NCBI RefSeq assembly: GCF_000021725.1
Contig: NC_012115.1
Span: 1,131,408-1,195,407, forward strand
Length of the DNA stretch: 64,000 bases
Origin: Nautilia profundicola AmH
GTDB lineage: Bacteria; Campylobacterota; Campylobacteria; Campylobacterales; Nautiliaceae
Reading direction: 5' to 3'
Part shown: positions 25,621-34,712 of the stretch, one piece after another
Position numbering within the stretch: the first letter of the stretch is position 1
Layout: the number at the start of each line of letters is the position of its first letter
Notes under the pieces: generated by a model
Database searches by the model: none
What the model was told of the DNA's origin: nothing
What the model saw: the letters and a program-made list of their open reading frames with translations, nothing else
Program-made: the position numbers and the translations under genes

Positions 25621-27569
25621 AATTCAAGCTGTTTAACTTTACCTTTGATTTTAGCCGTTGCAATGTTTGAACTTACTATTTCTATATCAACTTTTTCGAA
25701 TAGATTATATTTTTTCTTATCTTTTAAAAACACTCTTGCTCCGAGTAAAAGATCTTCAGTGATTTTAGCAATCGGCGGTATTTCCGTATCTTCAATAATA
25801 CCTTTATAAATTTCATTCAAATGCTCTTTTGCGTATCTGGCATATTTTCTATCATAAAAGTCCCATTCTACTTTCATTGCCTCACGTTCAAGTTCACTTA
25901 TTTTAACGACAAGAGCTTCAATGTTTCTTAATATAAATTCCATCTGTTTTTTATCATTTCGTATTATTGATTTTAAAAGTCTGTGAAGAGTTAAATCGGA
26001 ATATCTTCTAATAGGTGACGTAAAATGTGTATATTTTTCAAATCCTAATGCATAATGACCGATATTCTTAGCATCATATCTTGCTTGTTGCTGAGAGCGG
26101 ATTATAAGTTTGTCAACTTCTTTTTCTATTCCCATCATTTTTGCTTGTTTTTGTATATCTCTTACAACTTTTACAAAATCTTTTTCTTCCACATCAATAT
26201 TAATTCCCAATGCTGTCAAACTCTCATAAAGTTCGTCTATACTGTTTGATGACGGCTTTTCATGAACCCTGAAAATCCCAAAGTCAATCATTTTTGCTGC
26301 AGCTTTATTAGCTAAAAGCATACAATCTTCTATAAGTTTATGAGAAGGTGTTTCTTTTTCAAGTTCAATTTTTTCTATTAAGCCTTGTTCATTTAATGTC
26401 ATTTTTATTTCATCACTACTAAAATCAAGACCGGTTTTTAAACGTTTTGTTCTGATTTTTTTTACTTTTTCCCATAAAGGCATAAGCCACTCAAGTATTT
26501 CATTATCTGTTTCGTCTGTGTTTTCAAATCTGCCGTCTAAAAACTCATCTACCCTATCATAAGAATATTTTCTTTTCGACTTTATTATTGCTTCAAAAAG
26601 CTCTTCTTTTACAACTTCGTTTTTGTTATTTAACTTAATCTTAAAAACAAATGCAAGTCTGTCTTCCTGTTCTTTAAGCGAACAAATATTTTCACTTAAC
26701 TGTCTTGGAAGCATAGGTATGGATTTATGTGGAAAATAGATACTAAATCCTCTCTCTTTTGCTTCTTTATCTATATTTCCGTTAAGATAAACATATTCAC
26801 TTACATCTGCAATTGCAACATAAAGTTCGTTTTTTTCTTTATCAAAATATATTGCGTCATCATGGTCTTTTGCTGTAGGAGGATCAATAGTACAAAAAGA
26901 CAAGTCCGTTAAATCTACACGGTTTGGATAAAACTCTTTTTCAACATAATCCCCGTAAGCTTCAGCTTCTGCTATGGCTTTTTTACTAAATTCTTCTTTT
27001 TTGTTATATAAAGCTAAAGATATTTTTTCGTCAACCCAAGGATCATCTAAAACGCCCAAAACATCAATAATTTTATTAGTGTAATTATCGACTTTGAATA
27101 CTGCGCCTTCAGGAAGTTTTTTTAATGTCTTTTTCTTTTCTGCCACATATGTTTGAAGATCAGTTTTAATATTTCTCAAGACGGGGATTTTTTTATTATT
27201 TTTATATTCAAATGTCAAATATACTACACTTACACTAAATGCTTTTTCAAGTATATAAACAACTTTTGCTTTAGGTCTGCCTTTTTTATTAAAAAGTTTT
27301 TCGGCAATTACCAAATCCCCTCTTCCGGCACCGTTTAAATGCTCGGCTTCAATAAGGTAATCTTTCTCTTTTACTCCCAATGGAGTTAAAAAACCGAATC
27401 CTTTTTTTGTTACGTCTACTTTTCCTATTCTGTATTTAGGTTTTAATTTAATTATTTTTGAATCAGTTACTATTCTTAATGCTATTAAATCATTAACTAT
27501 GTCTCTTTTGTCTCTCGGTATATCTTTAGACGGTATACCTTGTACTAATTTATATGCAAATTCTTTCAA
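25611..27569 (-). CDS. rnr: Ribonuclease R (RNB-family 3'-5' exoribonuclease)
   Basis: The 652-residue protein carries the RNB catalytic core: FCTIDPPTAKDHDDAIYFD (about 220-238) with the metal-binding aspartates, KSIPMLPRQLSENICSL, and HFTSPIRRYSDLTLHRLL (about 526-543). A cold-shock/S1-like region precedes it; the C-terminal S1 domain is short and diverged. It is shorter than E. coli RNase R (813 residues) because it lacks the N-terminal helix-turn-helix and basic tail, as in other Campylobacterota. It degrades structured RNA in the cytoplasm. It is the last gene of the long minus-strand run and ends in an intrinsic terminator. Confidence 0.93.
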   Translation of the reverse strand: MKEFAYKLVQGIPSKDIPRDKRDIVNDLIALRIVTDSKIIKLKPKYRIGKVDVTKKGFGFLTPLGVKEKDYLIEAEHLNGAGRGDLVIAEKLFNKKGRPKAKVVYILEKAFSVSVVYLTFEYKNNKKIPVLRNIKTDLQTYVAEKKKTLKKLPEGAVFKVDNYTNKIIDVLGVLDDPWVDEKISLALYNKKEEFSKKAIAEAEAYGDYVEKEFYPNRVDLTDLSFCTIDPPTAKDHDDAIYFDKEKNELYVAIADVSEYVYLNGNIDKEAKERGFSIYFPHKSIPMLPRQLSENICSLKEQEDRLAFVFKIKLNNKNEVVKEELFEAIIKSKRKYSYDRVDEFLDGRFENTDETDNEILEWLMPLWEKVKKIRTKRLKTGLDFSSDEIKMTLNEQGLIEKIELEKETPSHKLIEDCMLLANKAAAKMIDFGIFRVHEKPSSNSIDELYESLTALGINIDVEEKDFVKVVRDIQKQAKMMGIEKEVDKLIIRSQQQARYDAKNIGHYALGFEKYTHFTSPIRRYSDLTLHRLLKSIIRNDKKQMEFILRNIEALVVKISELEREAMKVEWDFYDRKYARYAKEHLNEIYKGIIEDTEIPPIAKITEDLLLGARVFLKDKKKYNLFEKVDIEIVSSNIATAKIKGKVKQLELEE

Positions 27570-27571
27570 TA

Positions 27572-28363
27572 TTATCCTTTTATCAAATCAACAGCTAATT
27601 GTAATGCTTCCGTATCTAAACCGTAATTTTCTGCTAATTCAAACGCTTTTTTTACACTTTCGTCATTAAATGGCTTGATCATATCAATCAACGTTTTTAA
27701 TACTAACAATGCAGCACTCTCGACTTTATAATCACCCTGAGGATTATCAATATGGCTCATTGATTCTATCAAATCATCGCTAAAATTCCAATGTTTGAAT
27801 ATTTCAGTCGTTACTTCTACAGTAGTCGCCCCAATATATTCTTTTTCTAACGCATCCCTATTTTCACCGCTTAACAGTCTGTTTTTGAAACTTTCACTTT
27901 TCCCGTCGTTATTTAAAATTAAAGATATTACTACCGCACCCAAATCTATTAAAAATGAATTTGTAGCTAAAATATCTAATTTATTTCTGTCCTTTTTAAA
28001 CCAGTTAACTGCTACAGCATTTCTTTGAGAAGCTACATCGTGAAATTTAGTCTCATTTATACCGTACGCACTTAAATCAAATTTAAGCGAATTTCTGATT
28101 GCGAATGAAATAGCAAACCCTTTAACAGTAGACATTCCAAACAATGATACAGCCTGATCAACATTTTTGATTTGTCTGGTAAATCCGTATAAAGGAGAGT
28201 TCGCAGCTTTTAATAAATTTGCTGTCAACATTGGGTCTTCTTTAACGATTTTAATCAAATCGGCAATTGAAGAGTTCGGGTCATTTGTAATTCTTTGTAT
28301 TTCCAATACACTTTTTGGTAGAGGTGGCAGTGATTTGATTTGATTTAAAATTTTCTCATTCAT
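27572..28363 (-). CDS. HDOD-domain protein
   Basis: The 263-residue protein is one HDOD domain: LPPLPKSVLEIQRITNDPN (about residues 12-30), DPMLTANLLKAANSPLYGF (about 44-62) and VDQAVSLFGMSTVKGFAISF. HDOD proteins look like HD phosphohydrolases but lack catalytic residues and usually act as signalling or adaptor modules in motility, pilus and cyclic-nucleotide circuits. It lies between the last msh-like gene (8-base overlap) and rnr (2-base gap), suggesting a regulatory link to the pilus/secretion machine. No partner domain is attached. Confidence 0.88.
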   Translation of the reverse strand: MNEKILNQIKSLPPLPKSVLEIQRITNDPNSSIADLIKIVKEDPMLTANLLKAANSPLYGFTRQIKNVDQAVSLFGMSTVKGFAISFAIRNSLKFDLSAYGINETKFHDVASQRNAVAVNWFKKDRNKLDILATNSFLIDLGAVVISLILNNDGKSESFKNRLLSGENRDALEKEYIGATTVEVTTEIFKHWNFSDDLIESMSHIDNPQGDYKVESAALLVLKTLIDMIKPFNDESVKKAFELAENYGLDTEALQLAVDLIKG

Positions 28364-29162
28364 CTATACTCCTTAGTAATTTATATATTTCGTCATTTTC
28401 ACCATAATCGTTCAAATAGATTTTTAAAACTTCTTTTGCTTTTATTTTATCATTTTTCTTAAGCAATATTAATGCAAACATTTTCCAACTTTCATATTTG
28501 GAAGGATCAATATTGTTTGCCTTTAATGCCCACAATTTTGCATTTTTATAATCATTTTTATCAAAGTAATATTTTGAAATGACCATTGCGGTGTCATATT
28601 TCGGTTCTTTATTAAAAGAAGCCACCAATTCATTAATATTAATTTTTTCTTCTTTTATAATCGGAATCACCTTAATATTGTCGGTTTTATTTTCTGTTTT
28701 TTTATTTACAGATGATGTTTTTTTTATTTGTACCGGTTTTTGTGGTGTCGTTTGTTTGTTTTCTTGTTTTAACGTATCATCTTCTTTAATCTTAGGCACT
28801 ACAAAAGACAAATTAGGTGTCTGATTATTCGTTTTTACTTTCGTTTTATTCTGATCTAATTCTTTTTTAACGGTATGGGTAACTGTACTTTTATTATACT
28901 CTTTTATTTCATTTTTTGTTTCTTTTTTAGATATTTTTTTTACATTTTTTTCTATAGATTTGTTGCTATCAATATTATTTGCAGTTATTTTTTTAAAATC
29001 GACATTTATTTTAGGAGTGTTATCTTTTTTATTTTTATTATTAAGAATTTTATAGCTATACACGCCTAAAATAATTAATATTAAAACTGTAACACTTAAA
29101 AAAATATATTTTTTTATTTTGTTTTTATAATATAATTTCTCAAGTTCATCATATCTATGCAT
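28356..29162 (-). CDS. MshN-like membrane-anchored TPR protein
   Basis: The 268-residue protein has a short cytoplasmic N-terminus, one membrane helix (about residues 19-37, IFLSVTVLILIILGVYSY), a long low-complexity K/N/T/E-rich linker (about 40-170) and a C-terminal tetratricopeptide region (about 185-268, ISKYYFDKNDYKNAKLWALK). That is the layout of MshN in MSHA pilus loci and of related type II secretion helpers. It follows the ExeA/MshM-like ATPase with an 8-base overlap, the same order as mshM-mshN in Vibrio. The sequence outside the TPR part is not conserved enough to be certain. Confidence 0.6.
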   Translation of the reverse strand: MHRYDELEKLYYKNKIKKYIFLSVTVLILIILGVYSYKILNNKNKKDNTPKINVDFKKITANNIDSNKSIEKNVKKISKKETKNEIKEYNKSTVTHTVKKELDQNKTKVKTNNQTPNLSFVVPKIKEDDTLKQENKQTTPQKPVQIKKTSSVNKKTENKTDNIKVIPIIKEEKININELVASFNKEPKYDTAMVISKYYFDKNDYKNAKLWALKANNIDPSKYESWKMFALILLKKNDKIKAKEVLKIYLNDYGENDEIYKLLRSIDE

Positions 29163-29892
29163 GGAATTCCTTAAAATCCATATAGGCCATTTCGATATAT
29201 TTATTGGAAAGCTTGTCTATATTCACTTTATCAGGATTTTTATTATAAAAATATTCAAGAATATCAAACAATTTAAACATCAGTTGATTTGTTGCTCTTA
29301 AAGAACCTTTTGTGTATTTATAAATAAGATTATAATTTTTTCGTTTAAGCATTTCTGCAACATCAATTAAATTAGCTTTTAACAGTTTAGTTTTTATAAA
29401 ATTTTCAAGCTCTTCACGATTTGCTTTATTTACCTTAAGTATATAATTGATTCTTGTTTGAAAATGTTTTTTTTGCATAAGTTTTTTTATATCGGTATCA
29501 TGGGTTGCAAATACGATTGTTATATTACCCTTATCAGCATATATACGCAGATTTTCAAATGTGTCTTCTGATAATAATTGAGCTTCGTCAATTAAAAAAA
29601 TTTGATAATCGTTTAAACTTAACTGTTTTAAAATGGAAAGAATTGTATTAATTTCTAAGTAAGGGTTCGCTATGTAAAAAACATTGTTTTTTTCTTTTAA
29701 ATGATTATAAACCGATTTTAAAATCATGCTTTTTCCGCTTCCAGCTTCACCTGTGACAAAAATCATTTTTTCTTTTTGATCCAATGCGTTTAATAAATCT
29801 TTTTTTGTTTTTTCTACAGCTGAAAGCGGAACATATAACTTCAAATCAACAACGTCTCTAAAGACCTCTTTGGCCTTACTGAAGTTTGCCAA
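29155..29892 (-). CDS. ExeA/MshM-type AAA ATPase
   Basis: The 245-residue protein has Walker A TGEAGSGKSMIL (about residues 47-58), Walker B IFLIDEAQLL (about 98-107) and a sensor segment IVFATHDTD, with no DNA-transposition partner nearby. It fits the ExeA/MshM/CtsP class of P-loop proteins that help place or operate the secretin in type II secretion, MSHA pili and Campylobacter transformation systems. It lacks the C-terminal peptidoglycan-binding domain of ExeA. Its start overlaps the secretin gene by 17 bases. Confidence 0.8.
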   Translation of the reverse strand: MANFSKAKEVFRDVVDLKLYVPLSAVEKTKKDLLNALDQKEKMIFVTGEAGSGKSMILKSVYNHLKEKNNVFYIANPYLEINTILSILKQLSLNDYQIFLIDEAQLLSEDTFENLRIYADKGNITIVFATHDTDIKKLMQKKHFQTRINYILKVNKANREELENFIKTKLLKANLIDVAEMLKRKNYNLIYKYTKGSLRATNQLMFKLFDILEYFYNKNPDKVNIDKLSNKYIEMAYMDFKEFHA

Positions 29893-31213
29893 AGCCTAAA
29901 TCCCTTAATGTTTTTTTCTTTTTAAGATTAATTATGTGTGGTGTTATAACAAACACTAACTCTTTTCTTGATGTAACTTCTTCTCTTGAAGAGAATAGAT
30001 ATTTAATTAAAGGGATTTCTTTTAATACAGGCACACCGTTAACCTGTAATGTTTTATCATTTGTAATTAATCCACCCAATACTAATGTTTGATTGTCTTT
30101 TAATTTAACTACGCTTAGCATTGTATTATCTTTTGTATCAGGCGGCATATCTCTTGTTGTATTGCTTAATTGAGTTAAATCTTTAAATGCGCTAATTCTC
30201 GGAGCAATACTTAAAATAATATCACCGTTATCACTAATTTGAGGAGTAATATCTAAAACCACACCTACAAATTTAGAATCGATTGTATATTCAGTGTTTG
30301 GATTTCCGTTTTGATCTGTTGTAACTTTTGAAGCATATTTATAATAAATAGTATCACCTACACTTATAATGGCTTTTTGATTATTTAAAGTCACCACTTT
30401 CGGATTAGACAATGAATTTACATTACCGTTTTGTGCTAAGAAGTTTAATAAACCGACTACACTAAATGTTGCATCGCTGAATACTGACTGAGCACCACCG
30501 ATATATGTACCTCTTAAAGGCACGTCAGTTCTATTTAATTGAATAGATAATTGTGACCAGTCGATACCGGTTTTGTGTGATTTTGAAAGCTCTACTGTAT
30601 AAATTTTTACATCAATCAAAACTTCTTTAGTTAATCTATTAAGCATTGTATTAATATATTTATCAATTGCATCTATTTGTTTTTTTGTTCCTGTAACTGT
30701 AATTAAACCTACAGTTTTATCAATAATCGGAGGTTTAAATTCATCTGAAGTATTTTTTAATATTGTTTCAATATTATCTTGCACTTTATCCCAGAAATCA
30801 AAAGTATACTCATTTTTTACTTTACTGTCTGTCGCGTCAAGATTACTTTCACCCACTCTATTACTTGAAATAAAATCAAGTTTATATGTTTTCGTTTTAT
30901 AATAACTTATTTCTAAAGTATCTCCGTTTAAAGTATAAAACAGTCCTCTTTTTGAAAGAATCAAATCAAGAACTTGGTTTAGTGTATAGTTTTTAACTCT
31001 TAAAAACGGCATTTTGTTTTTAACAGCGTCTTTTGATTCTTTATCATCAAATACAATATTGATATTACACTTTTGTGTAACCAAAAGATCTAAAAACTCT
31101 TGAATCGATAATCTATCAGCGGTGTTTATACTGTTTGAATATGTAAACAGTTTGTTTTCGCAATTTGCAAATAACGATAATGCAATAAATAGAATTAATA
31201 CTAACTTTTTCAT
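29876..31213 (-). CDS. Secretin of a MSHA-type pilus / type II secretion / transformation system
   Basis: The 445-residue protein has a signal peptide (MKKLVLILFIALSLFA), an STN-like N-domain (about residues 25-105), one N1-type domain (about 165-215) and the C-terminal secretin pore domain (LSNPKVVTLNNQKAIISVGD near 285, VVLDITPQISDNGDI near 340, ELVFVITPHII near 425). It is a short, MshL/CtsD-like secretin and should form the outer-membrane gate. A cysteine follows the signal peptide (LFANC) but does not fit a lipobox. It sits between the MshK-like and MshM-like genes with small overlaps on both sides. Confidence 0.9.
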   Translation of the reverse strand: MKKLVLILFIALSLFANCENKLFTYSNSINTADRLSIQEFLDLLVTQKCNINIVFDDKESKDAVKNKMPFLRVKNYTLNQVLDLILSKRGLFYTLNGDTLEISYYKTKTYKLDFISSNRVGESNLDATDSKVKNEYTFDFWDKVQDNIETILKNTSDEFKPPIIDKTVGLITVTGTKKQIDAIDKYINTMLNRLTKEVLIDVKIYTVELSKSHKTGIDWSQLSIQLNRTDVPLRGTYIGGAQSVFSDATFSVVGLLNFLAQNGNVNSLSNPKVVTLNNQKAIISVGDTIYYKYASKVTTDQNGNPNTEYTIDSKFVGVVLDITPQISDNGDIILSIAPRISAFKDLTQLSNTTRDMPPDTKDNTMLSVVKLKDNQTLVLGGLITNDKTLQVNGVPVLKEIPLIKYLFSSREEVTSRKELVFVITPHIINLKKKKTLRDLGFGKLQ

Positions 31214-31650
31214 TGTTTATCCCTTAACATAGGTATTTTTTTGTTTATTGTTTTATAAAGTGTTTTATCACTACATTTAAATACAGCATCTGTATCAGTT
31301 AACTTTGATAATTTACAATCATATATTTTGTCGTTTAAACTTATCCATTTTTTAGTTACAGAAACCAACTGTTCACCTAAATATTCTTCAACCTTTATAT
31401 ACGCTTTATTTTCAAAAATAGATAACAGTGTAATTTTAACACGTTTTTTAATCTGAACATTTTTAGCATTTGGTGTTCCAGGGAAAAATTTTGGCGGTTC
31501 ATAAAACGGACTTTTTACTTTACTTAAATTTTTTATGTTGAATTCATAATTTATTACTTTATTTGTATACTCCAAATAAATGTCTTTTTGTGTTGTTGCT
31601 TCACCAAACATTAGTGTTAACAGTCCGATTAATATTACTAACTTTTTCAT
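31210..31650 (-). CDS. MshK/PilP-like small periplasmic protein
   Basis: The 146-residue protein has a signal peptide (MKKLVILIGLLTLMFG), a proline-rich middle (SPFYEPPKFFPGTP, about residues 47-60) and a C-terminal beta-rich domain (residues 70-135) containing two cysteines (YDCKLSKL, VFKCSDKT) that could form a disulphide. By position between PilO-like and secretin genes it matches MshK/PilP/GspC-type connectors that link the inner-membrane platform to the secretin. Sequence similarity to a named family is weak. It overlaps both neighbours by four bases. Confidence 0.6.
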   Translation of the reverse strand: MKKLVILIGLLTLMFGEATTQKDIYLEYTNKVINYEFNIKNLSKVKSPFYEPPKFFPGTPNAKNVQIKKRVKITLLSIFENKAYIKVEEYLGEQLVSVTKKWISLNDKIYDCKLSKLTDTDAVFKCSDKTLYKTINKKIPMLRDKQ

Positions 31651-32258
31651 TTTTCATACCCATACAAAGTAAATTTTACTTCAAAATTTTTATCTTTATT
31701 TATTGAAATATTTTCAATTCTAAGAAGGTCTCTTAAATCCTCATATTGATAAATAAAATATAATAAGTTTTTATATTCACCGTTAACTTTTAAATTTATT
31801 TCCATTTTTTTATTAATCAAACCTTTATCATCATTAAATACTTGATTTGTGAAACCTAAAACTTTTAAACCTTCTTTTTTTGCGTTAAATACTAAATTTT
31901 TAACAAATTCTCCCCATTTATATTGGTTAAATTCAACAAAATCTAATAAATTTGCCAATTCATCATAAAAATCTTTTTGTTTTTTTAACGCTATTTTTTC
32001 CAAAGTTAAATTTTTAATTCTTTTTCTTAATGAAATTATTTGTGCATTTAATACATTTCTTTTTGTTTTTAAGTTTTGTAATTGTGTTTTTGTGCTGTTA
32101 TAGATATTTAACTGCGTATCTCTGTATTTTTGTGCTTGTGGTAATAAAAAATAAAACACAACAAAGCCGATTAATAGTAAAATCATTGCATAAACCATTA
32201 CCGTGTCTTTTGCGGATTTTGCGTAAAAATATTCGTCAATTTGAGTTATAAGTTTCAT
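31647..32258 (-). CDS. MshJ/PilO-like inner-membrane protein
   Basis: The 203-residue protein has one N-terminal membrane helix (about residues 22-39, VYAMILLLIGFVVFYFLL), a coiled coil (about 45-100, rich in K/L/Q/N) and a C-terminal ferredoxin-like domain (about 110-203), the PilO/MshJ/GspM layout. PilO-type proteins pair with PilN in the inner-membrane alignment complex of pili and type II secretion. It is fused to the operon by 4-base overlaps with the PilM-PilN fusion upstream and the MshK-like gene downstream. Confidence 0.72.
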   Translation of the reverse strand: MKLITQIDEYFYAKSAKDTVMVYAMILLLIGFVVFYFLLPQAQKYRDTQLNIYNSTKTQLQNLKTKRNVLNAQIISLRKRIKNLTLEKIALKKQKDFYDELANLLDFVEFNQYKWGEFVKNLVFNAKKEGLKVLGFTNQVFNDDKGLINKKMEINLKVNGEYKNLLYFIYQYEDLRDLLRIENISINKDKNFEVKFTLYGYEK

Positions 32259-33823
32259 TCTTTTATCCTAATAATGGCGTTGTATTTGTTATCTTTAAAT
32301 GTGACACCCTCTGTTTCAACATGGAAACCTTTCTTAACTAAATCGTCAATAAAATTAGGGATTTGAGTGTCTTTAAACGAGAATACGTTCAGTTGGAAAA
32401 CTCCGTCTTCGTAATTGAGCTGATTTAAATACACTTTGTCTTTGTTCATAATTAGTGTTATGTCTACAAGTTCACTTGATTTAGGAATATAAGAATATTT
32501 AAATTCATATACGCTTTTAATGAAGTTTTTAGTAAAGGCAATGTCTTTAGAATATTTTTCGCGTTCTTTTAAGATGCTTTTTTCTTGATTTTTAAGCACT
32601 CGTATTTGATTACTTAATTTTGCATTTTGAATCGTTAATTTTTTAACTTCTGATTGAAGCTTTTTATTTTCCGTTTCGTATGACATACCATTTAAATATA
32701 AATACACAGGATATGCACCCATACCAACTATTGCGGCTGTAAGAATTAAAAACAGCCTACCGCTCGGTCTATAAAAGAATGTAGGTTTTCTTAATTTTAG
32801 AGAGAAGTTATATTCTTGATTTTGGTTCTTGTACGCATTGTGCGCTTCTAACATTCCTAAAAATAGGAACGGATTAACGGCAAGTCTATCTAAATTGTAT
32901 TCTTCATAAAATTCGAATCCAAAAGTATCAATACCAACGATTTTTTGAATATAGTCCTGCAAACCTTCAATATTTCCGTACTCTGAAGTAACATATATTC
33001 TGTCAATATCACTTACGTTATATTTTAACCCTACTTTTTCTATTTGAGAGTTTACAATATTTATTAATGATAAAAATTCATCTTGCATAATATCCAGTAC
33101 TGCTTTTTCAACATTTGAATATTTTAAATTATTGACACCTTTTTTAGTTAACAATTTCTCAAACACACTAATATCAAAATTTTTGATTTTTAGTTTACCG
33201 AGTGCTTCATATACTTTATCAAGACCACCTGAAATAGTTACAATACTTAGTAATTCACCTTCATTATAAAATGTTAAAAACACTTTATCATATAAAAACA
33301 CAACAAATAAATCATTTGCTTTTTGAATAATTTTTTCATCATAAAGAGCTTTATACGCGAATGCTGGAAAAGAAATATAATCGATATAACCTGTTTCTTC
33401 AATAATTTCTTTATAACCATTCTCAATAAATCCGGCAGGAACGATTATAACCTCAACAGTTACAATCTTTTCATCTTTCATCGAATCAATAATTTTATAT
33501 CTTATGATATATTTTTCAGTTTCGTCAACTCCGGCTTCTTCATAAACTTTAGTTTCTATAAAATGATCTAAGTCTACTTTTTCTATTACGTTTTTTTCAA
33601 TTTCAAAACTATAAAATATTGCATGTTCAATAGGAATATATGTTGAAAGAAGTGCTTTAGATTTTAAAGAACCTCTGTAGATTCTGATAAGTTTTTTCTT
33701 AGTATATAAGATAAACCTGTCGTGGCCTTTTACACCGATAACTTCATCAATATTATAATCATACTTTTTTAAAAACCCCGGTTTGAAATTTACATTTAGT
33801 TTTTTTAATTCTGGCTTTTTCAT
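32255..33823 (-). CDS. MshI-like PilM-PilN fusion protein
   Basis: The 522-residue protein joins two parts. Residues 1-345 resemble the actin-like PilM/GspL cytoplasmic domain (RFILYTKKKLIRIYRGSL, VFLYDKVFLTFYNEGELLSI, DRIYVTSEYGNIEGLQDYI). A membrane helix follows at about 355-375 (LFLILTAAIVGMGAYPVYLYL), then a coiled coil and a PilN-like periplasmic domain. In MSHA loci this role is taken by MshI; separate PilM and PilN are the norm in type IV pili. It is the first of six genes in mshI-to-mshN order and overlaps the era stop by four bases. Confidence 0.72.
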   Translation of the reverse strand: MKKPELKKLNVNFKPGFLKKYDYNIDEVIGVKGHDRFILYTKKKLIRIYRGSLKSKALLSTYIPIEHAIFYSFEIEKNVIEKVDLDHFIETKVYEEAGVDETEKYIIRYKIIDSMKDEKIVTVEVIIVPAGFIENGYKEIIEETGYIDYISFPAFAYKALYDEKIIQKANDLFVVFLYDKVFLTFYNEGELLSIVTISGGLDKVYEALGKLKIKNFDISVFEKLLTKKGVNNLKYSNVEKAVLDIMQDEFLSLINIVNSQIEKVGLKYNVSDIDRIYVTSEYGNIEGLQDYIQKIVGIDTFGFEFYEEYNLDRLAVNPFLFLGMLEAHNAYKNQNQEYNFSLKLRKPTFFYRPSGRLFLILTAAIVGMGAYPVYLYLNGMSYETENKKLQSEVKKLTIQNAKLSNQIRVLKNQEKSILKEREKYSKDIAFTKNFIKSVYEFKYSYIPKSSELVDITLIMNKDKVYLNQLNYEDGVFQLNVFSFKDTQIPNFIDDLVKKGFHVETEGVTFKDNKYNAIIRIKE

Positions 33824-34701
33824 AATTCTACCTCATATCCAAGTTCTTCAAGCATTTTTTTGTTTTTACTCCATCCTGGCACGACTTTTACATATAGTTC
33901 CAAATATATCTTCTTTCCGCTGAATTGCTCTAAAAGCTTTCTCGCGTATATACCGATTTCTTTTATCTTTTTACCACGTTTTCCGATAATCATTCCCTTT
34001 TGAGAATGTCTCTCTACAATAATTGTAGCATATATTTTATCCAAATTGTCAAATTCTTCTAACTTTTCTATTAAAATATCAGTTTCGTAAGGTAATTCGT
34101 CGCCTAATTTTTCAAACAATGCTTCTCTTATCAATTCTTTATATATATCTCTTATATGTTCTGTAGAAATAATTTCAGGATCATAATAATAAGGATGTTC
34201 AGGCAAGTATTTGACAATTGCATTTAGTAATTCGTCTTTACCTTTTCCTTCCACGGCACTAATAGGTATTACATCTAATGCTTTACCTAACTTTTTATAT
34301 TCTTCTATTTTTTTTCTGACTTCTTCTTCGGACACAAGATCGGTTTTAGTCAATACGACTATATGTGGAATATTTTTAGTATTAAGTTCCAAAAACCATT
34401 CATATCCACTTAAATCATCTCTCACATCCGCCAAAAACAATACAAGATCACTATCACTTAATGCTTTAAGAGCTTCTTTTAACATAAATTTATTTAAAAG
34501 TTTTTCTTTTTCGTGAAGTCCCGGAGTATCCAAAAGAATTATTTGATCATCACCGTGCATTACAATAGCGTTTACTCTTTTCCTGCTTGCATTGGCTTTA
34601 GGAGAAACTAATGCTATTTTTTCTCCCAACAACCAATTTAATAATGTCGACTTCCCTGCATTAGGTTTGCCAAGTATACCAACAAATCCGCTTTTAGGCA
34701 T
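33820..34701 (-). CDS. era: GTPase Era
   Basis: The 293-residue protein has G1 GKPNAGKST (residues 11-19), G3 DTPGL, G4 TKTD and the C-terminal KH RNA-binding domain with IGKRGKKIKEIG (about 235-246). Era binds the 3' end of 16S rRNA and helps mature the 30S subunit. Its place after hslV-hslU is conserved in Campylobacter (rplI-hslV-hslU-era). It is 11 bases after hslU and overlaps the pilus-type gene that follows, so housekeeping and pilus genes share a message here. Confidence 0.97.
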   Translation of the reverse strand: MPKSGFVGILGKPNAGKSTLLNWLLGEKIALVSPKANASRKRVNAIVMHGDDQIILLDTPGLHEKEKLLNKFMLKEALKALSDSDLVLFLADVRDDLSGYEWFLELNTKNIPHIVVLTKTDLVSEEEVRKKIEEYKKLGKALDVIPISAVEGKGKDELLNAIVKYLPEHPYYYDPEIISTEHIRDIYKELIREALFEKLGDELPYETDILIEKLEEFDNLDKIYATIIVERHSQKGMIIGKRGKKIKEIGIYARKLLEQFSGKKIYLELYVKVVPGWSKNKKMLEELGYEVEL

Positions 34702-34712
34702 ATTAACCTTTC

